From Helianthus annuus (lineage: Eukaryota; Streptophyta; Magnoliopsida; Asterales; Asteraceae): a stretch of DNA of 64,000 bases. The stretch is from positions 153,504,629 to 153,568,628 of the forward strand of contig NC_035446.2 of the NCBI RefSeq assembly GCF_002127325.2, written 5' to 3'. The notes under the pieces were generated by a model. It did not search any database and was not told the origin of the DNA. It saw nothing but the letters and a program-made list of their open reading frames with translations. Each line of letters opens with the position of its first letter. Positions within the stretch are counted from its first letter, which is position 1. The translations under genes and the position numbers were made by a program. Shown here one piece after another: positions 40,174 through 52,900 of the stretch.

Positions 40174-42740
40174 ATGGCCTTGCTGTTCAAGGTATCGTCA
40201 CTTTTTCATTCTTTTCATTGGTGCTGAGTTACGACTGTCGATATAATTAACTCATCTGTTTTTGATCCTCCAAATTCTGCATGCGTTTTAATAACGAACA
40301 TATCACATACGTTATGCATGTGCTTCACGCATCGGCTTTTGAGACGCATTTTAAAACCAAGGTTACCTGGTGAACGAAACTTTTTGGCAAAAACTAAACA
40401 CATTAATGTTTTTTCTCATTATAATATATTTATAGTTATATGCTCTCTGATTCTACATGATATGTGCATTTCTATGTCAGGATCCAAACAAGATTTCTGC
40501 ATATCGTGACAGAAGGTTTCCAGGAACACAAGACGAATATGAACACACGCTCCAAACTTCAACCACCGTCTATATTGGCAACATGTCTTTTTACACTACC
40601 GAAGAACAACTCTATGAATTGTTTTCTCGAGCAGGAGAAATTAAAAAGATTGTTATGGGTTTGGATAAGAACACCAAAACGCCTTGTGGCTTCTGCTTTG
40701 TCATGTAAGTCAAAACCTCAAAATATATTGGAAGAACTACACTATACATCCCCCTATTTCAAAACCTAATTACATATATACCTAACTCAAAATTTAAATT
40801 ACATATATCCCCTTTCCTAACAAATTTATACAATATGACAAAAATACCCTTTGAACTTTGAACATACAGCCAAGCCAACCATGACGCTTCATGTCCTCCA
40901 CGACTATAACTGCTTATCGATTCATTCTCCATCACCATCCTAACTATGGGGGCCAACCCTAGGACGGTCGTAACACTGGCGCCGGCGACCTAAACACCTA
41001 ATGACACCGATGTGCCCATTACTTAGTGCTTACGGTTCCAATGTGCCAGCTCCAGATCTCCGCTCGGCGAAACGTTTCCTTGTCTATTGGTTCTCAGAGA
41101 AGCCACTGGGTCCAGAGACGAGGTTATGCTTGCATGCCGGTTCTGTTTGGAGACGAGGATGCACGAGTATTAACGGTGTTTGGTTTCTGGAGACGTGAGT
41201 TATTGCTCACGCACTTCTGAAGCACTTGACCGGAAATTCCGTCACGTCACATGATGATGGCGATGGTCATGGTGGTTGAGAGATGAAACCACCACCGTTC
41301 ACCGGTTTCCATAATAAATACCATAATTTTGGCCTGGAAAATGATAAAAGGCTTGCCAGAATGTCTATCTTTCCGGTCAACTAAGAGAGTTGCAGTGGTT
41401 AATTGAAGGTTGGTTAGATGGAGTTAAGAGAGATGTTGGATTCTATGCAAGTGTTTAAAAAAAATTTCTAATGGATTATTTAAATTTTATTTTTTAAAGG
41501 GTAAAACAGTCATTTCATAATATAATTTTATTCTAATAAATTAAAATGGCTATATTTGATATTTCTAGTTTTTAACAAGGGGATATAAGTAAATTAAATT
41601 TTAGGTTGGGGATATATGTAATTTATGAAATTTATAAGGGGATATATGTAATTGCCCCAAATATATAATAGCGGATTTGTAACAAATTATTAACTTGTTC
41701 TACGTTTGTGGTTTACAGGTACTACTCTAGGGAAGATACAGAAGATGCTGTGAAATACATAAGTGGGACCATTCTTGACGATCGTCCGATTCGTGTAGAC
41801 TTTGATTGGGGATTCCAAGATGGAAGGCAATGGGGTCGTGGTCGAAGTGGTGGACAGGTTCAACTAAAACTTACTACTTTAATATTTTATATTATTGTTA
41901 CGCCTTTTCGGCTTTTCCTATTCTTGATTTGTTTTAATTTATGATTTTGAGCAGGTGAGGGATGAATATCGCACGGATTATGATCCTGATATCCTTTTAA
42001 ATTTTAAATTTCTATAACTATATATCTTTTTGTCAAATAAATAACATGTCGATTCTATAAGGTTAGAGATTGATTCCTTGACTTGTCAAACATAGAGGCG
42101 GTTATGGAAAATTGGTGCAGAAAGAGTTGGAAGAACAAAGGCAGGTGGTAGATTATGGGGTCGGATCATTGGGATCGTTTCAGCCACCTCATATGGCTCA
42201 CAATTGTAAGTTCACAACTTGCGTGTTTAACGATTTAAATTTATCTTATATTATATGTACGTTTGCTGAGTTTTATTTCCTGCAGATGGAAGGCATGGAG
42301 GTGGCGGTGGTGGTGGTGGTCATGGGGGGTCCTACCGGCATGGTAGAGGAGGTGATACACAGATTAGTATTTTTCATGTTTACATTCTTTTATATAAACC
42401 ATAACTTGCATTAAATTGAGTTTTTATTCAAACGTTAGATTACCACCGGAAGAGATACCGTGAAGATGACCGTCGAGGCCCAGATGTCTCCAGGAGGAAT
42501 TCTGAAGATGAACCTAGAAGAAACTCTGATCATGACTCTAGACAGGTAAACATGTATCTTGTTTTCTCACCTTTACATAAGTTTTAAAGTATTTATAAAT
42601 AATAAAACAGGCTTCTTCAATATAACATAGATTAAGTAATTGGAAATATATTATGTTTACTTGAACAGGAGAGAAATCCACGTTTCCGTGAGCACGGTGA
42701 CTCAGATGACGAGGAAGATGACCGGAAACGACAGAAGTAA
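40174..42740 (+). CDS. CBP20: Nuclear cap-binding protein subunit 2 (CBP20)
   Basis: CBP20 is the m7G-cap-binding subunit of the nuclear cap-binding complex. With CBP80 it acts in pre-mRNA splicing, export and, in plants, miRNA processing. My exon model is 40174-40191, 40481-40704, 41719-41857, 41955-41988, 42092-42205, 42286-42351, 42439-42545 and 42669-42740. It gives 257 codons plus stop, the length I recall for the Arabidopsis protein. Exon 1 encodes only MALLFK. The RRM has RNP2 VYIGNM (36-41) and RNP1 CGFCFVMY (75-82). Tyr14 and Tyr37, Phe77 and Phe79, and Arg106, Asp108 and Asp110 fall where cap-stacking and cap-contact residues lie in the human protein. The C-terminus is Gly-rich, then Arg/Asp/Ser-rich, ending DDRKRQK as a likely nuclear signal. 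All introns are GT-AG except intron 4, which is AT-AC. The gene appears intact. Confidence 0.93.
40730..41658. mobile_element. Foldback MITE in CBP20 intron 2
   Basis: The left arm (CATCCCC, then ACATATATACC and ATTACATATATCCCC) is mirrored by the right arm (GGGGATATATGTAATT, twice). Flanks AAATATATT (40721-40729) and AAATATATA (41659-41667) match at 8 of 9, suggesting a Mutator-type insertion. It makes up most of this 1,014-bp intron. The interior is non-coding. Confidence 0.6.
41989..42091 (+). other. CBP20: U12-type AT-AC intron 4 of CBP20
   Basis: The 103-bp intron starts ATATCCTTTT, the minor-spliceosome donor consensus, and ends CAAAC. The branch-site sequence TTCCTTGAC (42074-42082) is a perfect match to the U12 consensus, about 10 bases from the acceptor. 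Removal joins DYDP to DRGGYGKL in frame. A U12 intron in plant CBP20 is, to my recollection, already known in Arabidopsis. Confidence 0.9.
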
Positions 42741-42950
42741 ATGGAATCTGTTCATTGGTTATTATCGTTCTAGGTGAATTTGTTGAAACATTTCCTTTTT
42801 GTACAACACCGCTAAGATCTATTAGTCTGAAATATCTAGGAAGAGAAAAAATGAATGAATTTTTAGTGGCACTTGGTTTGCCGAATGTTTTGTAAGGAAT
42901 TGGAAATTTGATGGATTTGAAATGATTTCCAACAAAAAGAAACAATAATA
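42741..42950 (+). other. CBP20: CBP20 3' UTR
   Basis: AT-rich sequence after the TAA at 42738-42740. The polyadenylation site is not marked by a strong signal. A GGAATTGGAAATTTGATGG-type repeat begins near 42876 and has a relative at 46305-46440. Confidence 0.5.
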
Positions 42951-43010
42951 ATGAGGTGTTTGGTTGGTAAATTAATAAGTTTACATTCTGGAAATGGATT
43001 CAATTCACAT
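42876..43010. repeat. Dispersed TTTGGTTGGTAAATT repeat (copy 1)
   Basis: The block has GGCACTTGGTTTGCCGAATG, GGAATTGGAA and TTTGGTTGGTAAATT. Copy 2 at 46305-46440 has the same order (GTTTGGTTCGAGGAATG, GGAATTGGAATTGG, TTTGGTTGGTAAATT). Probably a MITE family. Confidence 0.5.
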
Positions 43011-43617
43011 GACTAAGAGTTTAAAAAATTCACAACTAAGCTAATTCATGAAAAGTGTTGTGCTACAACATAGCCTTCACAGCATTTGGGATCTGTAAAC
43101 AAGAAAGCGTTAGAAAATTAAAATAAATAAATAAAAAATATTGGAAGCATTTCATATATACCTCTTAAGGATTTATAGGTAAAGATAAAAACTTTAGGTT
43201 TTAGAAAAAAATACGGGTCAAATTGTCAGTTTTTGAATTGTTTTACTCTTAATGAAATGGATACATGTGATATTTTAACTAGTTTTAACCAAATTAAATG
43301 TCAAGACTAATATTCTTAAGACTAATATTCTTAAACTGAACACATTAAGCAAGAAATAATTTGTTACAGAAATATAGTCTCAAGTAAGCAAACATAATTA
43401 GCTGCACGAATAAAAGAAAAACTGACAAGGATGATAAAGCAACATGAAACGACACATATTCAGCAATTAACATATGCAAGTATGAATTAAGCGAAATAAT
43501 TAATCAAACAAAACAACTCAAGAAAATATATACCACATAATTAAACTAGTTTCTTTTAAAATATGAATCTGTTTAAATCTATATGTGCACAATCATTAAA
43601 CAGTGAACTCAAATAAA
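43011..43617. other. Intergenic DNA with one possible terminal exon
   Basis: On the minus strand a strong acceptor (CTTTCTTGTTTACAG) precedes a short frame IPNAVKAML followed by TAG (43092-43063). The tail GTTGTAGCACAACAC recurs near 46095. No upstream exons could be assembled. The remainder is AT-rich with no signal. Confidence 0.3.
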
Positions 43618-43626
43618 TTTCTTTAT

Positions 43627-44333
43627 GGGAAAATTACGGCAGTAGCCGCTTGACCAAGTTTTTTACGAAAATAGCCATTTGACCAGGCTTTATGCACCTT
43701 CCCATCCAAGTGAACCCCCATTTTATGCACCTTCAATCCAGCCACAACCAAGCGGACACGTGTCCCTCTTACCTGAACCGGCTTTATGCCGCTACACATG
43801 TCAGCCGAGCCGCTTCATGCCCAAGCCGAGCCGCTTCGCCCAATATCTGATTTATGCCGCTTTGTGGTACTGCCAAGCCGAGCCGCTTCATGGCCAAGCC
43901 GAGCCGCTTTGCCCAATTCCAAGCCACTACACCCTGGATCTAAGCCGCTAGTATGTGTATAAATTTTTTTGATATTTTTCTTAGACGGCCTTCATAAAAA
44001 AATATGGAGAAAAGAGTATTTTGATAACTTTTTGATGTATTTTGATATTTTTTAAAAAATACTACTGAAGCGGCTCGGCTTGTACTTGTAGCGGCTCGGC
44101 TTGTACTTGTGGGGCAGGGGGCGAAGCGGCTCGGCTTGTACTTGTAGCGGCTCGGCTGACATGTGTGGCGGCATAAAGCCGGTTCAGGTAAGAGGGACAC
44201 GTGTCCGCTTGGTTGTGGCTGGATTGAAGGTGCATAAAATGGGGGTTCACTTGGATGGGAAGGTGCATAAAGCCTGGTCAAATGGCTATTTTCGTAAAAA
44301 GCTTGGTCAAGCGGCTACTGCCGTAATTTTCCC
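43627..44333. mobile_element. 707-bp foldback Mutator-like element
   Basis: The two arms of about 310 bp are nearly identical inverted repeats. The ends GGGAAAATTACGGCAGTAGC and the reverse complement of the right end match for 20 bases. TTTCTTTAT flanks at 43618-43626 and 44334-44342, a perfect 9-bp duplication. Repeats of AGCCGAGCCGCTTC crowd the inner arms. Opposed frames (43679-43951 and 43940-44281) begin with the same peptide because the arms mirror each other; they are not genes. Confidence 0.85.
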
Positions 44334-44342
44334 TTTCTTTAT

Positions 44343-45086
44343 TCCTAATTGCTATGTTTTCATACAATTGGTTATCCAAAAATAGCCACAATGAACAGTA
44401 CCCAATCACAGGCCAAAAAAATGCAAATTCTATGGAAGTTCTTATGGTCTCATTAAGTCAACAGTCATAGAAAAAACTGCATACTCATCTTCTTTTCGTC
44501 AATTCTGCTAATGGCTTACAATTTACAACATAATACGCAAGTGTCAACCGAGTAGGATACCAAGTTTCAGGCAAAAGGAAATTATAAACACAGCCTACAA
44601 ATTAAAGTGGATCACTCAACACTCAGTAGCGAGAAGATGAGCAGAAAAGTGGAGGGACCAGAGGATGGAGCTAATTGTTTGCTGTGAAATGCAACCAAAT
44701 GACTAAAAAGTCAAAGAAAAAAAAAAGACAAGAATTCTAAGCATCTGTATAAACCTTGGACCCAGATGTCATTATTAATGTACATAGACAGTAACAATCA
44801 ACAAGTGGGTTTGTCACAAAAGATGAACCAGCAGCCACTTTGTATGAAGTATGAACACTTACCTCATACAAAAAGCATCCACTCACCTCATTTGACTTCA
44901 CATATCAGTAGCGCCTAGAGATAAAGTAACAAATTAATAAACTGGGATGGCAAGTGGCACGACATAAGTTTTTATTTGTACCTATTAAAAATGAAAGTTG
45001 CAGCCAAGGCTACAAGTTCGAGAGTCACAAACATCGTAATCAAAACTGTACTAAAAAAAATAAGAGTTTATGTTTTTATTTGTTCA
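44343..45086. other. AT-rich intergenic DNA
   Basis: No coding frame or repeat I can name. Two minus-strand donor-like sites (TATGAG|GTAAGT near 44865 and AAATGAG|GTGAGT near 44885) occur without convincing exons. Confidence 0.3.
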
Positions 45087-45089
45087 TAA

Positions 45090-45408
45090 GGCTGGAGGGT
45101 GTGGGATGGAGCCCCTAGGGGCTTTATCAGGACACGTAAGCGACACGTAGGATCCATGTCAGCCAGTGGGCTTTATCACGCTCCCTTTAACTTGCAGGGT
45201 GTGGGATGGAGCCCCCTATTAAACAAAATAAAAAAAAATTCATTGGATTAAATCAAGTGGGCCCCACCCGAACATCTCATTCTTGGCGTTAACATGATGG
45301 AGCCCCCTCCTATAGCGCCCATTGTTAACGTGGTGGGTGTGGGTGTATGGCGCCGGTGGCGCTATAGGTGATGAAGTGGCATGATAGAGCCCCCCACACC
45401 CTCCGGCC
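45090..45408. mobile_element. Harbinger-type MITE
   Basis: The terminal inverted repeats GGCTGGAGGGTGTGG and GGCCGGAGGGTGTGG differ by one base. TAA flanks both sides (45087-45089 and 45409-45411), the 3-bp target of PIF/Harbinger elements. The interior contains GGGATGGAGCCCC and GGCGCTATAGG-type words and no coding sequence. Confidence 0.75.
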
Positions 45409-45411
45409 TAA

Positions 45412-47960
45412 TGACAGAAAGCAAAATTAATCATTGTAACAAGATGTTGGTTTCAATATAATAACATACCTATTAAAGTCTACACATGTTAAGTAAAAGC
45501 GTCAGTTTTTAACACATAGATATAAAATCTGTTGGGGAATTTAGAATGCAAGCGTGTAATCACTTTAATTCGAATTATTTCGGTGATTCTCCTGAAATAT
45601 CCAATCGGATACAACTCAGATTGAGACCTAGAACCTAGTATGTGTGTGCTGCTGTGTAATTCGTATGAACCAAAGTTTGAGACCAAAGAGAGTACCTGCC
45701 TCTTGACAGTTATTATTTTAAATAATAAAATTGCCACCAAAATTGCCCTGATTTTGCATTTCGACCCCCTTGGACCCCGCTAGGGGCTGCCACCCCTTGC
45801 ACCCTGCTCCCGGAGGCTTTGCCCACTTGGAACCCCCATTAGGGGCTCCGCCTGAACACTTTAGAATTAACAAGCGTGCACTCCTGCACTTCCTAACTTT
45901 GTTTGATGTGTATTACAATTAACTTTGGTCATCAAGTCAATCCCGATTAGATTACACAAAATTACCCAAGAAAATCATATGGAAGCTTCTTGTATAGGAG
46001 CATTGCTAAAAAGAAGATAGCATGCATCTAGGTATGAAAGGACAAGAAGCCAGTCATGCTTATCTATTATAAATACAACAAGATGATGAAAAGGTGTTGT
46101 GCTACAATATAATCCTCACGTTCTTAAGGCTTTGAGAATCTAAATCGATGTTGTGCGCATCAACCATATAGTCTATATATCATATTCAAATTAAGATTAA
46201 GTTCACATCATATGCTAGGAGTTATCATTTTACAACAAACAAATGTATAGATGCAGGTAATTCAATGCGTTGTGCAAGTAATAAGGAAACTATAGTTAGG
46301 GACGTTTGGTTCGAGGAATGTTTTGTAAAGGAATTGGAATTGGAGTTTAAATGGAATCTATTAGAAATTCTTAATATGTTTGGTTGGTAAATTTGTTATT
46401 GGAATTAGAATGTTAATAAATCTAAAAGACTAAACCAACATCAAGAAAAATTTGTCTATCACTTTTCAGCCTTAAGGCCATCGTTTTCATCTGCAGGTTT
46501 ACTCCTGCTACATGATTTCTAGTTCTTTCTTTTGGAACGAAGCTACTCATTGCTCTTACGCTTGCGATTTCAATTTATATGAAGCTACTCATCGCCCTTA
46601 CGCTCGCGATTTCAATTTATGAAACTCGTTGATCATTGTTGGAATTTATGCTTTGGTAAAGGACTTAACTGGTTGATCCTTTTTTTAGTGTGTCATTTTC
46701 ATTTATGTAACTCATTAATCAATGTTATTGATTCTCTGTATTAGATTTAAATTTTTGGAAAATGTTAATTTCTGTTCTTCATCAAGTATCAGTGGTAGTG
46801 GTAGGTAAGAAAATAATGATTCATTTTATAAAAAAATTCATTCCTTCTAGTTAAAAAAATAGAAAAAAATTCACTCCTTTTAGTTAAGAAAAATATCATA
46901 TTGTTTCTAAGGGACATTATTGACATTTAGTAAACATTCCATTGGAATGTAAACTTTCCTTGAATATGTTGAAGGATTCTTAAATTCCTTCAATTAGATT
47001 ATATGGAGAGGAGGGTATGAAAGATATGTGACTACCACATCAGCACATGTCAGAAAAATGGTGTGGTGCAAAAAAGAGAGAAACAGAAGCAACGGGGTTA
47101 GTGGCGTTTTTATATATAAAAAAATAAACAAGAACACATCAAAACTAACCAGAATCCACCAACCGATGAAAAGCCTCCACATCACTAAACCTAAGTGCCC
47201 CACGCCGGTGGAGAATCCCCGCCCTCACCACCACCCCGCCCTCCACGCCATGTCCGGGGTGGTGTTCTCGTCGTGGGGGAGCATCCACACCACTTTTTCA
47301 CGCACACTCCGTGTAGTCTTAAAGGAATTTGATGGAATTTTTTTAGTTAAAAAAACTATAAAAATATGGTATTCACATTAAAGAGAATAAAATACTCCTT
47401 TTATGATGTAATAATTTTTTTTAAAAAAAATATTAACTTACAAAAAGGTTATGACCGTTTAAAAGTCGTGGGATAGTTAATTTTTATAAGAGGATAAAGT
47501 GTAACTATTAACTAATTTTCTATAATTTTGTTAAAGACGAGGGATTCATATTTCAGAGCATTCACATTAGCTTTTCTATCCACATTCATATAGTTACAAT
47601 AAAAATCGTTGTATTATATCTCTCATTTTCAATTAAATAATACTTTTGTATACATTTGATCTTTTCTCTTTTCTTCGCTCACAACTTTTAAGAAACCTCT
47701 AATACTATATATGATTCATAAGACAAAGACATTTTAAGATATCCAAAAGTTAAGGTACAACCTAAAATGAGGGTAACTTAATCTTTCAAACACTAATTAC
47801 ACTTTAATCCATTCATCTAAATTACACTTTGATTCATAATCTTTAACAAAGTTATAGATAATTACGTTAATATTTTTTAAATACATCATAAAAACGAGCA
47901 TTTTATTCTCTTTAATTTGAGTATGTTATTGCTATAATTGGATCATTAACCAAAATCGGA
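45412..47960. other. Repeat-rich intergenic DNA without genes
   Basis: It contains a possible LTR start (TGTTGGGGAATTTAGAATGC, about 45531) followed by GC-rich CCCCGCTAGGGGCTGCC words at 45770-45850, copy 2 of the TTTGGTTGGTAAATT repeat (46305-46440), a two-copy GAAGCTACTCATCGC repeat (46540-46620), and a GTGTGGTGCAAAAAA inverted pair around 47060-47300. I see no gene. Confidence 0.35.
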
Positions 47961-47974
47961 CCGAAAACTGGGGA

Positions 47975-48790
47975 TGGGAATGGTATAGTACCCGTACCGA
48001 TACCCGTACCAGTACCGAAAATACTGGTACCGAATTTGAACAAAACTGGGTACCAAATATCGTACCAAATATATAGGTACGGTACGGGTATTTTCGGTAC
48101 GGTACCCGCTTTGGTACCATTTTATTTTTATTTAGTTTTTAAGCACTTATACGAGTACTAAATAGGTAAAATTGACATGAATACCAATATAGTACGAGTA
48201 CCAAATAGGTAAAATTGGTACGAGTACCAATACGATACGAGTACCATATAGGTAAAATCAATACGAGTACTATAAATGCCATAATACGAAATAAAACACA
48301 ATACAAAAAAAACTTTTAAAGGTCTACATAAAATTCGGTACCAGTACCCGTTTTTACCTGTACCCGTCGTAACAATACCGAAAGTACCGAATACCAAAAT
48401 CAATAAAACTGGGTACCGATACATGTATCAAATACCTAAAATCGGTACGGGTATTTGGGAAAAAAAGTCCATCCCTACCGAAAACAAACGAAACTGAACC
48501 GAAATCAACCAAAAATTGAATTAACTGAAAACCGATTAACCGAAAACTAATTAGTCGGTTATCGTTTTTTTATGTACCCTCGTTTAACTAAAATTAGTCA
48601 AACCGTACCGAACCATTCATATTTTCATATATTTCTAGCTTTTATACCTCCAGTTTATGTATTTCATATTAATCGAACTATTTCATGTATTTATACATCC
48701 AGTTCATATATTTATAACTCAGTTTCATGTATTTCTAAGCAAAAGACCGATGACTTCGGTTTCGCCTTCGATTAAGGATAAAAACCGAAT
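47975..48790. repeat. GTACCG/CGGTAC-rich repeat followed by an ACCGAAA-rich repeat
   Basis: 47975-48440 is dense in GTACCCGTACC and CGGTACGGGTA words and 48470-48790 in ACCGAAAAC and AACCGA words. It is related to the 37977-38660 clusters in the other orientation. Confidence 0.55.
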
Positions 48791-49833
48791 CGAGCGAACC
48801 ATGCACACCCTGTTAATATCTATGTTTCTTACCGTATCGGGCGAGCACCCATGTAATATTATAATACGTATAAAGAGATCAAAAGGTTAATTTTACATGA
48901 ATTTTAAGAGTTTAAGTAATTATAAATGTTAGAACACAAGGTACAATCCTTCAAATAATTCAAATCTCTTGTATTTTTTGATTTTTTGCTCACCCCAAAT
49001 CAGATGAGAAAACAACGAAACAAATGACTATAAAAAGGCTTTTTTGCTTCCCAAAAAAATCATCCATTTCATTGTGGAAATGTTTTGAGTCTTATTCATT
49101 GGTTAAGTGTAAAACTATATCGTTTATGATTAAAGTTTAGAGTTATCTCCTTAATCGATACTAAGGAAACAAAGTTCATGATCGTAATGATTTCTGTAAT
49201 CAATATTTTCATAAAAGATAGTGAATTGATTTGTAGAAACATGTTTTATAGTAAATAATCGGGTTTATAAAAAGATTTGCAGAAAACAATTTCATACCCT
49301 CAAAATTAAAATCGAGTTCAATGGAATTTACTTGCATATAACCGATTTCAAGAAATTAATCATAATCCTATTGCTTTGTCAAAACAATATCCAGTTCGGA
49401 GAGTTCAATGTGTTACGCCAGAGAGTTCTACTCTTGTGGTGATACAATGACTGTGAAGTGGCAGCCGACGGTATGGTTTTCCGAGGGAACGCCCAAAAAA
49501 AAAGCCAAACTCTGAAACCAGCATGAGCCCGGTTAAAATAGCATAGCCTGACCGAAGTGAGACAATATGAGGCTCTCCGATTTAAAAAGTACGATAACCT
49601 TATACATGAAGTTCACCGTTTAAAAAAAAAAAACCACATCCAATTAATTATTGTTAAATGGTAGTGGGTTGCCATCAAACTTCCATTGAATCTAATTTAT
49701 ACGTGTTGAATTAAAAGACCAAGTGGGCTCAAACAATAAAAAACGATTCATTAATTTCAAGGATTTCAAGTAGTGACGAATCTTTTAAACATGAAAAACA
49801 TGATTCATGTTGATTAAAATATTTTTTCGTATG
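48791..49833. other. AT-rich intergenic DNA
   Basis: No coding frame, promoter or named repeat was recognised. The right edge is the poly(A) of the LINE. Confidence 0.35.
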
Positions 49834-49986
49834 TTTTTTTTTGAACGGCCAACAGAAATTTTTATTACCAAACTAGCAAGAGGCTAGACACCAAATTTAC
49901 AAAACACCAAAGACCACCAAATACAAACCACAAGTTATCCAAACCAACTACATTACAAAACTAAAATTTCTCCACTCACCCCAAGA

Positions 49987-52900
49987 TCAATTAGAAGCTT
50001 TTAGCCTGTTTTTGATCCACAAGTACGACATTGATTTAGTTTCTTCTATTACCCTTGACATGTTTGGGTCAACCTGTCGGAATATGACCTCGTTTCTCAA
50101 CCTCCAAATACTCCAAATCACCACTTGAAAAATGGCATTAATAAGCTTCTTTTTCCTCTTCGAACCCGAGACAGCGAAGCGAATATCCAATACGTCCTTA
50201 AGACTAAACATGATCAAAGGTGCGATTTTACACCATTGTGCAATCCCAAGCCAAATTGCTTGTGAAAAGTGACATGCCACAAATAAATGCTCACTGGATT
50301 CAGGATGATCGTTACACAACGGGCAACCAGAACTCCCAACATCTACATTACGAGCCGCCAATGCAGATTTAGTTGGCAACCGTTCTGACAACGCTCGCCA
50401 CGAGACAATACCCACTTTTTTTGGCACCAAGTTATTCCAAAAAAACAAAAAGTCAGGAACGGACCTGTTAAAGCTTGCCGCAGCATTTTTGATGGCAGCC
50501 ACCGAGAAGCCATAGGTAGGCATCGGTTTCCAGATCCAAGCGTCTGGCCCAGCACGCGGACGAAAAAGATTAAGAATGTCAATAAGGTTTTGTAGCTCAT
50601 ATACCTCATCATCGATATTTAAGGACCTTTTCCATAACCACATGAAACTGGCACCACTAGATCCCCAAACTACCCTTTGTGAAACTCTACACAGTTTATC
50701 AACTTCAAGAGCAAATAAAAGGGGAAACATAACATAAAGGGGCTGTGCACCAATCCAATAGTCCAACCAAAACAATGCCTTTGAGTCGGAGCCCACTTCA
50801 CACCAAATGAGATCAGGAAGACATATACCAACTGAACTCAGAGGCAATTGGACACTAACTATTTGCTTCCACGGACCGGGAACGGAGATTTTTGCTGGGA
50901 TTGGAGACCACGATCTCTCATTATGATGAACCGACCATATGACTCTTCTCCAAAGAGCGTCTTTATCCGTTTTAAATCGCCACCACCATTTCGACAACAT
51001 TGCTAAATTGGCGTCACGAAGTGAACCAAATCCAAGACCACCGTATTCAATAGGGGCGATAACCTTTTCCCATGCCATCCAACTCATGTATGAGTTTTCA
51101 TCTGAGCCACTCCAAAAGAAAGATCTTCTAATCCTTTCCAACTCATCGATTACTTTCGCCGGTGCTTTATACAATGAGAAAAAATACGTTGGTAAAGAGT
51201 TCAATACCGATTTAATCAATGTGATTCGACCACCGTAAGATAGACTTTTGGCCTTCCAAATGGACAACCGGGACTTGAAAATCTCAATCACCGTCTTCCA
51301 GTTACGAATAAGATTCATGTTCGCCCCTACGGTCAATCCCAGATGCTTGAACGGAAATGATCCTTTTTTGCTATTCATACAATCCGCCATTAATTTAACC
51401 TCTTCATCATTTATCCCCACACCAAACATGGAACACTTAGTTAGGTTCACTTTTAAACCCGAGACCAAGAAAAAACATCTTAGTATTCTACGGAGATTTA
51501 GAGCATTTCCAAACGACCATCTACCGAGGAAAATGACATCGTCCGCATAAATAAGATGTGAAAGGAGTGGACCATCGTTCGTGCACCTAAGGCCCTCGAA
51601 AATGCCTTCAGATATAGCCTTTTTCATGATTCCTGTGAGCGCCTCCATAGCTATAACAAATAAGAAAGGGGACAACGGGTCCCCTTGACGTAGTCCACGA
51701 GAGTACTTGAATTCCATAGTTGGTGACCCATTTACCAGTACCGAGGCCCTTGCCGAAGCAAGAGTAGCCATAATCCATTTTCGCCACTTAACAGGGAAAT
51801 TCATTTGTATCATCACAGATTCCAAGAAATTCCAATTTAACGAGTCATACGCTTTATTAATGTCAACTTTAAAAATCATACCCGATTTTTTCGCCTTTTT
51901 CATCCATGCTATAGCTTCATTCAGAATTAGAGGACCATCCGTGATATTTCTCCCAGCCAAAAAGGCTGATTGTTCTTCCGAAATCAGCCTCCCAATGACC
52001 ATTTTTAATCGATTAACCAACACTTTAGAAATTGCTTTATTAATAACACCGATCAAACTGATAGGACGGAAATCCGAAGGGGTAGACGGGTCTTTAACTT
52101 TTGGAATCAACGCCAAAAAGGAGGACGTACAACATCTGCTAATGGACTCTTTGGTGAAGAATTCCTGAAAGATCCTGATAAAGTCATGTTGAAAAAGATC
52201 CCAATTCCTCTTTATAAACTTAAAGTTGAAACCGTCTGGGCCAGGCGCACGGTCCCCCACGCAATCCCAGATAGCTTTCTTAATTTCTTGGTTAGAAAAC
52301 GGTGAAACCAATGAATTAGCTTCGGATTCTGTGAGAGACGCCAGATTATGGCAAATAATGGGCGGTCTAGAAGACATAGGTTCCACGAACTGTTGTGAAA
52401 AGAACTCGAAAAAATATTCTTTGATCTCCACCGGATTAGTCACCCAAACTCCATCAATGACAAGACCGTTGACACGATTATTACTAATATTAGAGTTTAT
52501 AATATTGTGGTAATAGGCTGAATTTTCATCTCCTTCAATTGCCCACCTAGCCCGAGATTTCTGTCTTGCATCCATTTGTTTCCGTCGATCCAGATCCAAA
52601 ACGACATTAATACAATCGGCTCTTTCCGTAAGTTCTTCATCACCCAAGGCCCTCTCCTCCGCAATTTTTTCAAGACATTGGATCCTATTCTTTTTTTCCA
52701 AATAAACACCGTTAGTACGCTCCCGCTCCCATTTAAGCCAAACCTTGATGTTATTTTTAAGCCATCTCAACTTTACTGATAAAGCCACATCTGCCGGACC
52801 ATTAAAAGTGAAATTGTGACATATATGATGTATCAACTCCATAAAACCCGGAAGCTCCAACCATGAATTAAAGCATCTAAACGGTATATGCCCGAAATCC

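Noticed and set aside
43679..44281. Two open frames on opposite strands starting with the same peptide
   Set aside because: They lie on the two arms of a foldback element; the match is a consequence of the inverted repeat, not of paralogous genes.
45531..46140. Complete solo Copia LTR starting TGTTGGGG
   Set aside because: No CA end followed by a copy of the preceding five bases could be found, so only the start is suggestive.
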